The position numbers and the translations under genes were made by a program. Of a stretch of 21,164 bases of DNA, positions 14,002 through 21,164 are shown piece after piece (the first letter of the stretch is position 1; each line of letters starts with the position of its first letter). The notes below the pieces were generated by a model. The model did not search any database. It had not been told where the DNA came from and worked only from the letters and a program-made list of their open reading frames with translations. This DNA is from Bacillota bacterium (GTDB lineage: Bacteria > Bacillota > Desulfitobacteriia > Desulfitobacteriales > Desulfitobacteriaceae): the NCBI GenBank assembly GCA_023390635.1, contig JAEWCM010000057.1:1-21164 (forward strand), read 5' to 3'.

Positions 14002-14916
14002 ATGATTATCAGTGCGAGCCGGCGGACAGATATTCCGGCCTTTTATACTGAATGGTTCTTTAGGCGGCTTAGGGAAGGTTATGTTTTGGTGCGCAATCCG
14101 ATGAATTATCATCAGGTAAGCAAGGTTGCCCTCCATCCTGAGGTGGTGGACGGCATTGTATTCTGGACTAAAAATCCTGAGCCCATGCTCAATCGTCTGG
14201 ACCGTCTGGAAGGATATGAATACTATTTTCAATTTACTTTAAATCCATATAGTCAGGATCTGGAACCTTTTCTGCCTGAGAAAGAGGAGCGGATCGATAC
14301 CTTCCTCAGACTGGGAGAGCGGATCGGCAGGGAAAGAATGATCTGGCGCTATGATCCGATTGTTTTCAGTGATGATTATTCTGTGGCTTACCATACGGAA
14401 AAGTTTGCGTATTTGGCAGAGCGCTTAAGCCCTTATACGGAGAAGTGCATTATCAGTTTTCTGGATGGATACAGAAAAATAAACTCCAGACTTCAAGCAT
14501 TCAATATTGTCATGGATAATACTCAGGCAAAGGAGCAGCTGTTGGTCCAGCTGGCTGCTCTGGGCAGAAAATACCGTCTGGATATTGAAGCGTGTGCGGA
14601 AGCAGAGGACATGAGCTCTTGGGGGATCGGCAGGGCCAGCTGTGTGGATGAAGAGAGGATTTCTCGGCTGTCGGGATGCCGGATGGAGGTTAAAAAAGAT
14701 AAAAGCCAACGTGGACTTTGCGGCTGTGCCTCTGCTATTGATATAGGTGCTTATGATACTTGCCGCCACGGCTGCCTTTACTGTTATGCCATCAGAAAGA
14801 TTCAAATTCCATCAGAAGCTTTGCCTGAAATAAATGCCCCTATATTGGGCGGAGACATAAAAGTGGAAGACCGGATCAGTATCCGCAAGATGAAAAGCCA
14901 TAAAATTAACGCATAG
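14002..14916 (+). CDS. DUF1848 protein with C-terminal CX3CX2C cluster
   Basis: A 304-aa member of DUF1848, whose biochemical role I do not know to be established. Opening ISASRRTDIPAFYTEWFFRR, then FWTKNPEPM, YYFQFTLNPY and the WRYDPI segment are characteristic. The C-terminal part holds eight cysteines: C198, C214, C226, C240, C242, C254, C258 and C261. The last three form CRHGCLYC (CX3CX2C), the same spacing as the [4Fe-4S] motif of radical SAM enzymes but at the C-terminal end, with the conserved CGCASAIDIGAYDTC just before. An iron-sulfur protein is likely. AGGAAGTGG lies just before the ATG, and a TATAAT at 13947-13952 may be its -10, with a poor -35. It is divergent from the GH18 gene and stands alone. 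Confidence 0.88.
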   Translation: MIISASRRTDIPAFYTEWFFRRLREGYVLVRNPMNYHQVSKVALHPEVVDGIVFWTKNPEPMLNRLDRLEGYEYYFQFTLNPYSQDLEPFLPEKEERIDTFLRLGERIGRERMIWRYDPIVFSDDYSVAYHTEKFAYLAERLSPYTEKCIISFLDGYRKINSRLQAFNIVMDNTQAKEQLLVQLAALGRKYRLDIEACAEAEDMSSWGIGRASCVDEERISRLSGCRMEVKKDKSQRGLCGCASAIDIGAYDTCRHGCLYCYAIRKIQIPSEALPEINAPILGGDIKVEDRISIRKMKSHKINA

Positions 14917-14965
14917 AAGGAACATGCTTATGAAGAGTGAATAAGCGTGTTCCTCCTATGCGTTA
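14907..14965 (+). repeat. Long near-perfect inverted repeat overlapping the DUF1848 stop codon
   Basis: TAACGCATAG (14907-14916, ending in the stop codon) pairs perfectly with CTATGCGTTA (14956-14965). The stem continues with 14917-14931 against 14941-14955 through one mismatch and one G-U pair, closing a 9-nt loop. The total is about 25 bp. No U-tract follows, so it is not a standard intrinsic terminator; it could stabilise the mRNA end. Confidence 0.6.
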
Positions 14966-15049
14966 GTGGTACACAGAGAAAAGGGGCGGCATAAGATAGC
15001 GCGATCAGTGTGGAACGATTATAGTAAAGAGGAAAGACGCAGGGAAATA

Positions 15050-15505
15050 TCAGTGGACCTGGATTTCTTTAAGGTGTTCTGAAAACCAGGCGGTATGAAG
15101 CTGCTCGTCCACACAGTTGGATTCCAATACCTTAATCAGCTCCGCATCAGGATAATAGTCCTTCCTGAGCGCCTCCACCAGATTTTTATATTCTTTTGTC
15201 GCATGTTCTTCCAATCGGATGTCGGCTTTCAGAACATTTTGTGCACCAGTAAGAGAAAGAAATGATCCGGTAACACTGCCGATAATGGGAAAGATCAGGT
15301 CTCCGAGCGGAGTGGGAGTCTCTCCTAATTTATGAATTTCGGCAGCAATATTGTCGACATGATCCTGCTCGATTTTGGCGATGCGTTCGAAAATGAGGCG
15401 AATATCAGGCTCTACATGTTTTCCCTGTGTTTTGTATAAATCGACTTGATTCAGCTCCAGGGAATAGAACCAGTTTAACTTTTTGACCAAAGTTTCTTTT
15501 TCCAT
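15050..15505 (-). CDS. Ferritin-like di-iron four-helix protein, COQ7-like ligand spacing
   Basis: A 151-aa all-helical protein with the full six-ligand set of a carboxylate-bridged di-iron site: E17 (FYSLELNQVDLY), E46 and H49 (IEQDHVDNI), E99 or E100 (IRLEEHATKEY), and E134 and H137 (DEQLHTAWF). The E-(29)-EXXH-(50)-E-(35)-EXXH spacing is close to that of COQ7 (demethoxyubiquinone hydroxylase) and also compatible with other ferritin-like proteins. In an organism likely to be anaerobic and to use menaquinone, quinone hydroxylation by O2 is doubtful; oxygen or peroxide reduction, or iron handling, are alternatives. ATG 15505 has GGAGA (AAGGAGACG on the minus strand) upstream. It stands alone, divergent from glnS. 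Confidence 0.85.
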   Translation of the reverse strand: MEKETLVKKLNWFYSLELNQVDLYKTQGKHVEPDIRLIFERIAKIEQDHVDNIAAEIHKLGETPTPLGDLIFPIIGSVTGSFLSLTGAQNVLKADIRLEEHATKEYKNLVEALRKDYYPDAELIKVLESNCVDEQLHTAWFSEHLKEIQVH

Positions 15506-15618
15506 AAACGTCTCCTTCGATTAACAATTATTTCATGTATATAGATTTAAGATTCCCCTTTTTGTAAAGAATATGAAAAAAAGAACTGAGTAATTTCGCT
15601 CTAAAACGACACACTTTC

Positions 15619-15647
15619 TTTACATCTGGGCGCAGATTCAGTATGAT
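15619..15647 (+). promoter_or_regulatory. Sigma-A promoter of glnS
   Basis: TTTACA (15619-15624) and TATGAT (15642-15647) are separated by 17 bp. Transcription should begin near 15654, leaving about 28 nt before ATG 15682. That short leader can fold TGGGTA against TATCCCA (15661-15681 region), directly before the ATG. Confidence 0.65.
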
Positions 15648-15681
15648 TATTAAATAAACGTGGGTATTTTATTGTATCCCA

Positions 15682-17394
15682 ATGATCGATCACCTTAATG
15701 AGGGGGCAACGACTATTAATACGCCAGATTCAACTCCATCAAATAATTTTATTCAAAATATCATTAATGAAGACAAATTAAGCGACAGGTACCAAAAACG
15801 GGTACATACCCGCTTTCCGCCTGAACCGAACGGATATTTGCACATCGGACATGCTAAGTCGATTTGCCTGAATTTTGGCTTGGCTTTGGCTAATCAAGGG
15901 CTGTGCAACCTGCGCTTTGACGATACCAATCCGAGTAAGGAAGAGACCGAATATGTAGATTCCATTCAGGAAGATGTCAAGTGGTTAGGGTTTGATTGGG
16001 GTAACAGGATGTTTTATGCATCCGATTACTTTGAAAAACTCTACGGCTATGCCGTTCAATTGATTAACAAAGGCAAAGCCTTTGTTTGTGATCTTTCTCC
16101 GGAAGAGATGCGTGAATACAGAGGTACACTGACCGAACCCGGAAAAGAAAGCCCCTATCGCAGCCGGACAGTAGCAGAGAACCTGGATTTATTTGAGCGG
16201 ATGAGAAAGGGAGAATTTCCTGACGGTTCACGGGTCCTGCGGGCTAAAATTGACATGGCTTCTCCTAATCTCAATATGCGTGATCCTGTCCTGTACAGAA
16301 TATTAAGGGCTCACCATCACCGCACCGGTGATCAGTGGTGTATTTATCCTATGTATGATTATGCCCATCCCATTTCCGATGCTATTGAAGGGGTGACTCA
16401 TTCGATCTGTACGATGGAGTTCGAAGATCACCGTCCCTTGTATGATTGGGTGCTGAAAGAGTTGAACTGGCCTGAGGCTCCGCAGCAAATTGAGTTTGCC
16501 CGCCTTAATCTGAGCAAGACCATCACCAGCAAACGCAAGCTGCGTGCCCTGGTGGAGGAAGGATATGTGCGGGGCTGGGATGATCCGAGAATGCCTACCA
16601 TTTCCGGGCTGCGCCGCCGTGGTTACACACCCGGGTCCATTCGCGATTTTTGCGAGCGGATTGGAGTGGCGAAGGCTAACAGTTTTGTGGATATCGCCCT
16701 GTTGGAGCATTGTATCCGGGAAGATCTGAATGCCCGGGCAGGGAGGGTGATGGCGGTTCTTCGTCCCCTGAAAGTAGTGCTTACCAATTATCCGGAAGGA
16801 CAGGTTGAAGAGCTGGAAGTGGAGAACAACCCTGAAGATCCTGATGCAGGCACACGCAAAGTGCCCTTTTCCCGGGTTCTCTATATTGAGCAGGAGGATT
16901 TTATGGAAGATCCGCCGAAGAAATTTTTCCGCTTGTTTCCCGGCCAGGAAGTGCGGCTGAAGAGTGCTTACTTTATCAAATGTGAGGAAGTCATTAAAGA
17001 TGAGCAGACGGGAGAAATTCTTGAACTCCACTGCACTTATGATCCGGAGACAAAGAGCGGGAATGCTGAAAATACCAGAAAAGTAAAGGGAACCTTGCAT
17101 TGGGTGTCGGCCGAGCACGCTGTTCCGGCAGAAGTGCGCCTCTACGATCACCTGTGCCTTAAGGACAATCCGGAAGAGGCAGGGGAAGATTTTATCGCAA
17201 ATCTGAACCCGGATTCTCTGGAAGTGCTGACTGAGAGTCTTGTAGAGCCCAGTCTGACTGAGGCGATGGCTGAAGACCGTTTTCAGTTTATGCGCAATGG
17301 TTATTTTTGCCTGGACAAGGATGCCACGAAAGACCATTTAGTGTTCAACAGAATCGTGTCTTTGCGTGATTCATGGGCGAAGGCAGGAAAATAG
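15682..17394 (+). CDS. glnS: Glutaminyl-tRNA synthetase
   Basis: Class I synthetase that charges tRNA-Gln with glutamine directly in the cytoplasm. Visible: RFPPEPNGYLHIGHAK with HIGH at 54-57, NLRFDDTNPSKEETEYV, YDYAHPISDAIEGVTHSICTMEFEDHRPLYDW, and the KMSKS equivalent TITSKRKL (S283-K284-R285; E. coli has a VMSKR form). The C-terminal anticodon-binding beta-barrels run from about 340 to the end. The length (570 aa) is normal. The ATG at 15682 has no ribosome site. A strong AGGGGG lies inside the frame at 15701-15706, 8 nt before an ATT codon at 15715, so initiation is uncertain. Many Gram-positive bacteria lack GlnRS and use GatCAB transamidation instead, so its presence is notable. Confidence 0.95.
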   Translation: MIDHLNEGATTINTPDSTPSNNFIQNIINEDKLSDRYQKRVHTRFPPEPNGYLHIGHAKSICLNFGLALANQGLCNLRFDDTNPSKEETEYVDSIQEDVKWLGFDWGNRMFYASDYFEKLYGYAVQLINKGKAFVCDLSPEEMREYRGTLTEPGKESPYRSRTVAENLDLFERMRKGEFPDGSRVLRAKIDMASPNLNMRDPVLYRILRAHHHRTGDQWCIYPMYDYAHPISDAIEGVTHSICTMEFEDHRPLYDWVLKELNWPEAPQQIEFARLNLSKTITSKRKLRALVEEGYVRGWDDPRMPTISGLRRRGYTPGSIRDFCERIGVAKANSFVDIALLEHCIREDLNARAGRVMAVLRPLKVVLTNYPEGQVEELEVENNPEDPDAGTRKVPFSRVLYIEQEDFMEDPPKKFFRLFPGQEVRLKSAYFIKCEEVIKDEQTGEILELHCTYDPETKSGNAENTRKVKGTLHWVSAEHAVPAEVRLYDHLCLKDNPEEAGEDFIANLNPDSLEVLTESLVEPSLTEAMAEDRFQFMRNGYFCLDKDATKDHLVFNRIVSLRDSWAKAGK

Positions 17395-17436
17395 AAGAAA
17401 TCAGGAAAAACGTCAGATCAACAGCATAGGATGTGA

Positions 17437-17487
17437 GGGACCGGTACACAAACAGGCAGAAGCTTTTGTGGCCGGTTCTGTCCTTTT
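17437..17487 (+). terminator. Probable intrinsic terminator of glnS
   Basis: GGGACCGG and CACAAA (17437-17452) can pair with TTTGTG and CCGGTTCTGTCC (17465-17482) in an imperfect stem with internal mismatches, followed by TTTT (17483-17486). It lies just before the men promoter. Confidence 0.55.
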
Positions 17488-17501
17488 GAGCGGAAGAATA
17501 C

Positions 17502-17530
17502 TTGCATTTGCTTCTTAACTAAAAGATAAT
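17502..17530 (+). promoter_or_regulatory. Sigma-A promoter of the men operon
   Basis: TTGCAT (17502-17507) and GATAAT (17525-17530) are separated by 17 bp. A start near 17537 gives a short leader of about 20-28 nt before menF. Confidence 0.6.
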
Positions 17531-17555
17531 TTAAAGGGAAAACTTAAATGCGGAG

Positions 17556-18719
17556 ATGTATAACTTGATATATCAATGTAAACCAATCAATCTGGCCCAC
17601 CCTCTTTCCTTTTGGCAGCAATTTGCAGGGGAGGAGCGTTGTTTCTTTTTTGATCCTTTCAAAGAAGAGTTGATCATAGGCGCTAAACGCTTAAAGAGCT
17701 TTGCGGCGGGGGATAGCTATCAGGATTATGACTTTATTTTTTCTACCCGCACTTTCTTCAAGACGATCAAAGATCCTAAGTGGGCGGGATTTGGCAATGA
17801 GACGCTGGCTTTTCAATATTATCTGGTTGTAAGAGAAGGAAAGCAGCTCCTTTACCATTGGCAGGATCCGGTGGAAGTGGAGGAGCGGGAAATTGCCGTC
17901 AGCAAATTGCAATATCAATATAAGCCTGACGATTATGAACAGTGGCGGAGTCTGTTTAACAAAGCGCGGCAGCAGATTAGCGCAGGAGAAGTGACCAAGG
18001 TGGTGATTTCCCGGGAAGTGAAGATTGAATGCGAAACGGCAGTCAACGTAGCCGGTGTAATTCGAAACTTATGGGAACAAAATCAAAACAGTTTTATTTT
18101 TGCTTATTCCAAAGACAGCAAGACGTTTCTGGGGGCTACCCCGGAAATTCTGGTGCAAAGAAAAAAAGGAACGGTCATCAGTTATGCTTTGGCCGGAACG
18201 ATTTCCCGTGATCTGACGGGCAGGCAGGAGGATGAAAAGCGCCAGTCGCAGCTCCTGCATGATGCCAAAAACCGATTCGAACACCAAATTGTCGTTGATG
18301 CCATTGCCGGTAAGCTGGAAACCTATCTGGGCAGTGTTCAGGTCGGGCCGACCAAGATTCTTACCCTGAGAAATCTCCATCACCTGCAAACCCGGATCTA
18401 TGGAAAAAATGACTGCAGCACCCTGGAGGACTGGGTTGCCAGACTTCATCCCACGCCGGCGCTGGGAGGATATCCGGTCGAAAAGGCTCTGGCGATTATT
18501 GACCGGTCTGAAGAGCATGAGCGCGGCCTCTATGCTGCTCCCATCGGAATGATGAATGGACAAGGTGATGGAATCTTTGTTGCCGGCATTCGCTCTGCTC
18601 TGATTATGGATAATACGGTTTTTGCGTATACCGGTTGCGGTATCATTAAAGATTCAGAGTGTGAGAGCGAATATCTGGAAACGGATAATAAAGTCAGAAC
18701 CATGTTGGACAGCCTTTAA
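17556..18719 (+). CDS. menF: Isochorismate synthase
   Basis: Converts chorismate to isochorismate, the entry step of menaquinone synthesis. A member of the chorismate-utilising (MST) family, 387 aa. The N-terminal third is variable. The catalytic part has VTKVVISREV with K148 (equivalent to the general-base lysine of MenF), GATPEILV with E197 (general acid position), SYALAGTISRD, HDAKNRFEHQIV, RNLHHLQTRI, LHPTPALGGYP and ERGLYAAPIGMM. The start is uncertain: CGGAG abuts ATG 17556, while TTG 17565 lies at a proper 9-nt distance from GGAG and would remove three residues. It heads a menF-menD-menH run with a 31-bp gap to menD. The downstream genes argue for MenF over EntC or salicylate synthase. 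Confidence 0.94.
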   Translation: MYNLIYQCKPINLAHPLSFWQQFAGEERCFFFDPFKEELIIGAKRLKSFAAGDSYQDYDFIFSTRTFFKTIKDPKWAGFGNETLAFQYYLVVREGKQLLYHWQDPVEVEEREIAVSKLQYQYKPDDYEQWRSLFNKARQQISAGEVTKVVISREVKIECETAVNVAGVIRNLWEQNQNSFIFAYSKDSKTFLGATPEILVQRKKGTVISYALAGTISRDLTGRQEDEKRQSQLLHDAKNRFEHQIVVDAIAGKLETYLGSVQVGPTKILTLRNLHHLQTRIYGKNDCSTLEDWVARLHPTPALGGYPVEKALAIIDRSEEHERGLYAAPIGMMNGQGDGIFVAGIRSALIMDNTVFAYTGCGIIKDSECESEYLETDNKVRTMLDSL

Positions 18720-18750
18720 TGAGTGAAAATTTTTAAAGAATGGTGAGGTC

Positions 18751-20403
18751 ATGACGAATTATATTGCAGCCCTGGTGGATGAGTTATATCAATTAGGAAT
18801 CGAAGATGTAGTGATCAGTCCCGGTTCCCGTTCTACTCCCTTGGCGATTTTGTTTTGTGAGCATGATTTTCATGTCTATGTGGATATTGATGAGCGTTCA
18901 GCGGGCTTTTTTGCCCTTGGTATCGCAAAGGAGAAGATGAAGCCGGCCGTCTTGGTTTGCACTTCTGGTTCAGCGGTAGCCCACTACTTCCCCGCGATTG
19001 TGGAAGCAAAATACTCCAGGGTTCCACTGATTATCCTGACAGCCGACCGGCCCCATGAGCTTCGCCAGGTTGGGGCCCCCCAGGCCATTGACCAGATTAA
19101 AATCTACGGAGACTATGCCAGGTATTTTGAAGAACTGGCCCTGCCTGAGGATGGGGAAGGGATGTACCGCTATGTGCGGACGGTGATGGAAAAAGCCTAT
19201 GCCAGCGTGATGGACCGGGAACATGGGGTGGCCCATATCAATATTCCGCTGCGGGATCCGCTGATGCCTAATCTGAATCAGCTGGACTTTTCGGTGGGAA
19301 GACGGGAAGGTGGTTTCTCCACCCTGTCAATGGCCGACCGGTCTTTGAATATTGATGCTGCCTGTTTTAAGGACAAGCACGGCCTGATTCTCTGCGGCGG
19401 GGATGCCTGCTCAAACTACCGTCAAGAAGTACTGGAACTGGCCAGGCGTCTGAAAGTGCCGATTTTGGCCGATCCTTTGTCTAACCTGCGTAATTCCTCC
19501 GATCCGCTGGTGATTGACAGCTATGACGCTTTTTTAAAGAGTGACCAGCTTAAGGAGGACTTAAAGCCGGATTATATTATCCAATTCGGACAGGTGCCTG
19601 TCTCGAAACGGTTGCAGCAGTTCCTGACGCTGTACCGCGAGGCTCCGTATTTTCAGGTGGACGAGGTTGGGCAGTACCGCAATCCCCTTATTTCCACGCA
19701 GCATTTGATTTGCGCCGATCCCCGGGCCTTTGCGGCGGCCATTCAGGTGGAGAATCAGGATACAGGATATGCGGAACAATGGATGAAGTACCAACAGGCG
19801 ATGCGTGCCAGGCTGAATCAGGCCAGGACAGAGCCAACCCTGTTTGAGGGCAATATTATTCAAAATATCCAGGACCTGCTGCCGGAGGAAAGCCGGTGGG
19901 TGATTGCCAACTCCATGGCCATCCGGGATATGGATTTTTTCTTTGCTGCTGCGGACCAGAACGTCAAACTGCTCTGCAATCGGGGGGCCAACGGGATTGA
20001 CGGCACCATCTCTACAGCTTTGGGGATTGCGGCGGCAGGCCATCCGACCGTCCTGCTGACAGGTGATCTGGCATTTTATCACGATTTGAACGGTTTGTTG
20101 ATCGGGAAGACCCATCACCTTAATCTCACGATTGTTCTGTTGAACAATGACGGAGGCGGGATTTTCCGATATTTACCCCAGAGCGGGGGAAAACATTTTG
20201 AGTATTTGTTTCTGACCCCTCACGGTATTGACTTTTCCGGGCTGCAGACTCTATATGGCCTTGATTATTCCCAGCCAGAGACGATGGAAGATTTCCGCCG
20301 GGATTTCAGTCAGGCTTTACAGGCAAATGGCGTTAAGTTGATTGAAATAAAGATCGATCTGGAAACGAGCAAGCATTTGCATGATCAGTATACGACGTTA
20401 TAG
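18751..20403 (+). CDS. menD: SEPHCHC synthase (2-oxoglutarate-decarboxylating ThDP enzyme)
   Basis: Condenses isochorismate with the succinyl-semialdehyde unit of 2-oxoglutarate to give SEPHCHC, the second step of menaquinone synthesis. A ThDP-dependent enzyme of 550 aa, the normal length. Visible: ISPGSRSTPLA, the cofactor-activating E48 in DIDERSAGFFALG, CTSGSAVAHYFPAIVEA, LTADRPHELRQVGAPQAIDQ, and the ThDP/Mg2+ motif from TGDLAFYHDLNGL (D439) to LLNNDGGGIF (N465-N466). The ribosome site is modest (GGTGAGG very near the ATG), so translation may be partly coupled to menF 31 bp upstream. Menaquinone would serve the membrane respiratory chain, as in anaerobes that respire fumarate, sulfur compounds or organohalides (inference). 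Confidence 0.97.
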   Translation: MTNYIAALVDELYQLGIEDVVISPGSRSTPLAILFCEHDFHVYVDIDERSAGFFALGIAKEKMKPAVLVCTSGSAVAHYFPAIVEAKYSRVPLIILTADRPHELRQVGAPQAIDQIKIYGDYARYFEELALPEDGEGMYRYVRTVMEKAYASVMDREHGVAHINIPLRDPLMPNLNQLDFSVGRREGGFSTLSMADRSLNIDAACFKDKHGLILCGGDACSNYRQEVLELARRLKVPILADPLSNLRNSSDPLVIDSYDAFLKSDQLKEDLKPDYIIQFGQVPVSKRLQQFLTLYREAPYFQVDEVGQYRNPLISTQHLICADPRAFAAAIQVENQDTGYAEQWMKYQQAMRARLNQARTEPTLFEGNIIQNIQDLLPEESRWVIANSMAIRDMDFFFAAADQNVKLLCNRGANGIDGTISTALGIAAAGHPTVLLTGDLAFYHDLNGLLIGKTHHLNLTIVLLNNDGGGIFRYLPQSGGKHFEYLFLTPHGIDFSGLQTLYGLDYSQPETMEDFRRDFSQALQANGVKLIEIKIDLETSKHLHDQYTTL

Positions 20404-20436
20404 GAAGCAACCGTCGAAGGAGGTTGGGAGTCATTA

Positions 20437-21164
20437 ATGCTGTGGGAGTTTGAGCAGATAAAATATCATGGGGAAATCAGAGGAGAAGGACAGCCAGTGG
20501 TTTGCCTGCATGGCTTTGCAGAAAACCTGCATACCTGGGATTCTTTTCAGCCGGCAGGCTGCCGCCTGATCTTAATGGACTGGGTGGGACACGGGGCCAG
20601 CGACAAGCCGCGGGACCGCCGCTATTATCACTGGAAAACGATGATAGAGAGCCTGCACCGCCTGATTCATGACTTAGGCTATGACCATTATTCCCTATTA
20701 GGTTATTCAATGGGGGGAAGACTGGCTTTGGCCTATGCTTTGACTTATGCCGAAGAAGTGGATCACCTGATCCTGGAGAGCGCTTCCTATGGAGAACAGG
20801 GGATAATCAGGCGCTGGCAGCGACGGCGCCGGGACTTGAGCCTGGCAGGAAAAATCAGGAAGGACGGCATCAGGTGGTTCAGTCAATATTGGTCCGGGCT
20901 GCCGCTTTTCACCACGCAGAGGCACTTGACGGAAAGCATAAGGCAAGCCATAGAAGAACGGCGGCTGGCAAATAGTCCTGAGGCTCTGGCTCTGACCTTG
21001 CAGGGGAGCGGACAGGGAACTGTTCCCTGTCTGAAAAACAGGGTCCCCGAGCTGAAAATGCCGGTCTTATACATCAGCGGGGAGCAGGACAGGAAGTATC
21101 AGAAGATGGGGTCAGAGATGGAATGGCTGAATCCAGGTATCAGCTTCCAGAGCATCCCTGGGGC
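20437..21164 (+). CDS. menH: SHCHC synthase, alpha/beta hydrolase (3' end outside window)
   Basis: The frame is open from ATG 20437 to the window edge (242 codons) and has the alpha/beta-hydrolase pattern. The opening MLWEFEQIKYHGEIRGEG is followed by the oxyanion-hole segment VVCLHGFAENLHTWD, then LILMDWVGHGASDKP, the nucleophile elbow LLGYSMGGRLAL with S91, and VLYISGEQDRKY with the acid D218. The catalytic histidine should lie beyond the end. GYSMGGR and position after menD identify it as MenH, which eliminates pyruvate from SEPHCHC to give SHCHC. GGGAG (20426-20430) is 6 nt before the ATG and AAGGAGG lies further up. The 33-bp gap to menD and lack of a terminator between them indicate one operon. 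More men genes probably follow. Confidence 0.9.
   Translation, partial: MLWEFEQIKYHGEIRGEGQPVVCLHGFAENLHTWDSFQPAGCRLILMDWVGHGASDKPRDRRYYHWKTMIESLHRLIHDLGYDHYSLLGYSMGGRLALAYALTYAEEVDHLILESASYGEQGIIRRWQRRRRDLSLAGKIRKDGIRWFSQYWSGLPLFTTQRHLTESIRQAIEERRLANSPEALALTLQGSGQGTVPCLKNRVPELKMPVLYISGEQDRKYQKMGSEMEWLNPGISFQSIPG

Noticed and set aside
16303..17337. Long antisense open frame (344 codons) inside glnS
   Set aside because: glnS is unmistakable in the other strand. The antisense product shows no recognisable family and has no ribosome site or promoter; it is a by-product of codon usage.
17548..17568. Six-codon open frame (ATG CGG AGA TGT ATA ACT TGA) with AAAGGG upstream, its stop overlapping a possible TTG start of menF
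   Set aside because: The promoter at 17502-17530 would start transcription near 17537, so its ribosome site would be mostly untranscribed; a coupled leader peptide is therefore unlikely.

Overview
The window looks like chromosomal DNA of an endospore-forming, menaquinone-making, low-to-mid GC Gram-positive anaerobe of the Desulfitobacterium/Dehalobacter/Desulfosporosinus kind (Peptococcaceae sensu lato). This is an inference from three things: the gene content (T-box-controlled ileS, type III glutamine synthetase, a LysM-GH18 spore-cortex-type hydrolase, a menF-menD-menH run), frequent AGGAGG ribosome sites with TTG starts, and consensus sigma-A promoters. No mobile element, CRISPR array, tRNA or rRNA gene was seen. 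Most of the window is ordinary chromosome; the interest lies mainly in the regulatory DNA and RNA between genes.

Layout. 1-1590: a DHA2-type drug/proton antiporter with its own extended -10 promoter. 1629-5126: promoter, T-box leader with an AUC (Ile) specifier, a long archaeal/eukaryal-type (type 2) isoleucyl-tRNA synthetase, and a strong terminator. 5180-6401: a PLP aminotransferase of the 2-aminoadipate/MocR-like class, with a 20-bp near-palindrome over its -10 element. 6453-8826: promoter, a candidate ANTAR-type dual-hexaloop antitermination leader, glnN (GSIII) and a terminator. 8925-10193: a RimJ/RimL-like GNAT and a NimA-like flavin split-barrel protein. 10202-11920 (minus strand): a small four-helix membrane protein and an FMN oxidoreductase of the FabK/nitronate monooxygenase family. 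Each has a perfect inverted repeat abutting its ribosome site, and the second resembles a FapR box. 12086-12598: a second GNAT. 12608-13885 (minus): the LysM-LysM-GH18 protein. 14002-14916: a DUF1848 protein with a C-terminal CX3CX2C cluster. 15050-15505 (minus): a small di-iron four-helix protein with COQ7-like ligand spacing. 15619-17394: glutaminyl-tRNA synthetase. 17502 to the end: promoter, then menF, menD and menH (cut by the window edge).

How they fit together. Three blocks read as functional units. The first is nitrogen and amino-acid supply: ileS under tRNA-Ile charging, an aminotransferase, and glutamine synthetase under what looks like RNA-level antitermination. The second is the first committed steps of menaquinone synthesis (chorismate to isochorismate to SEPHCHC to SHCHC). 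The third is a loose set of housekeeping and accessory single genes. The best candidate for a system worth following is the glnN leader. Two short hairpins with hexanucleotide loops (A at position 1, G at position 4) share bases with the 5' arm of an intrinsic terminator, which is the architecture that ANTAR-domain antiterminators such as EutV and NasR recognise.
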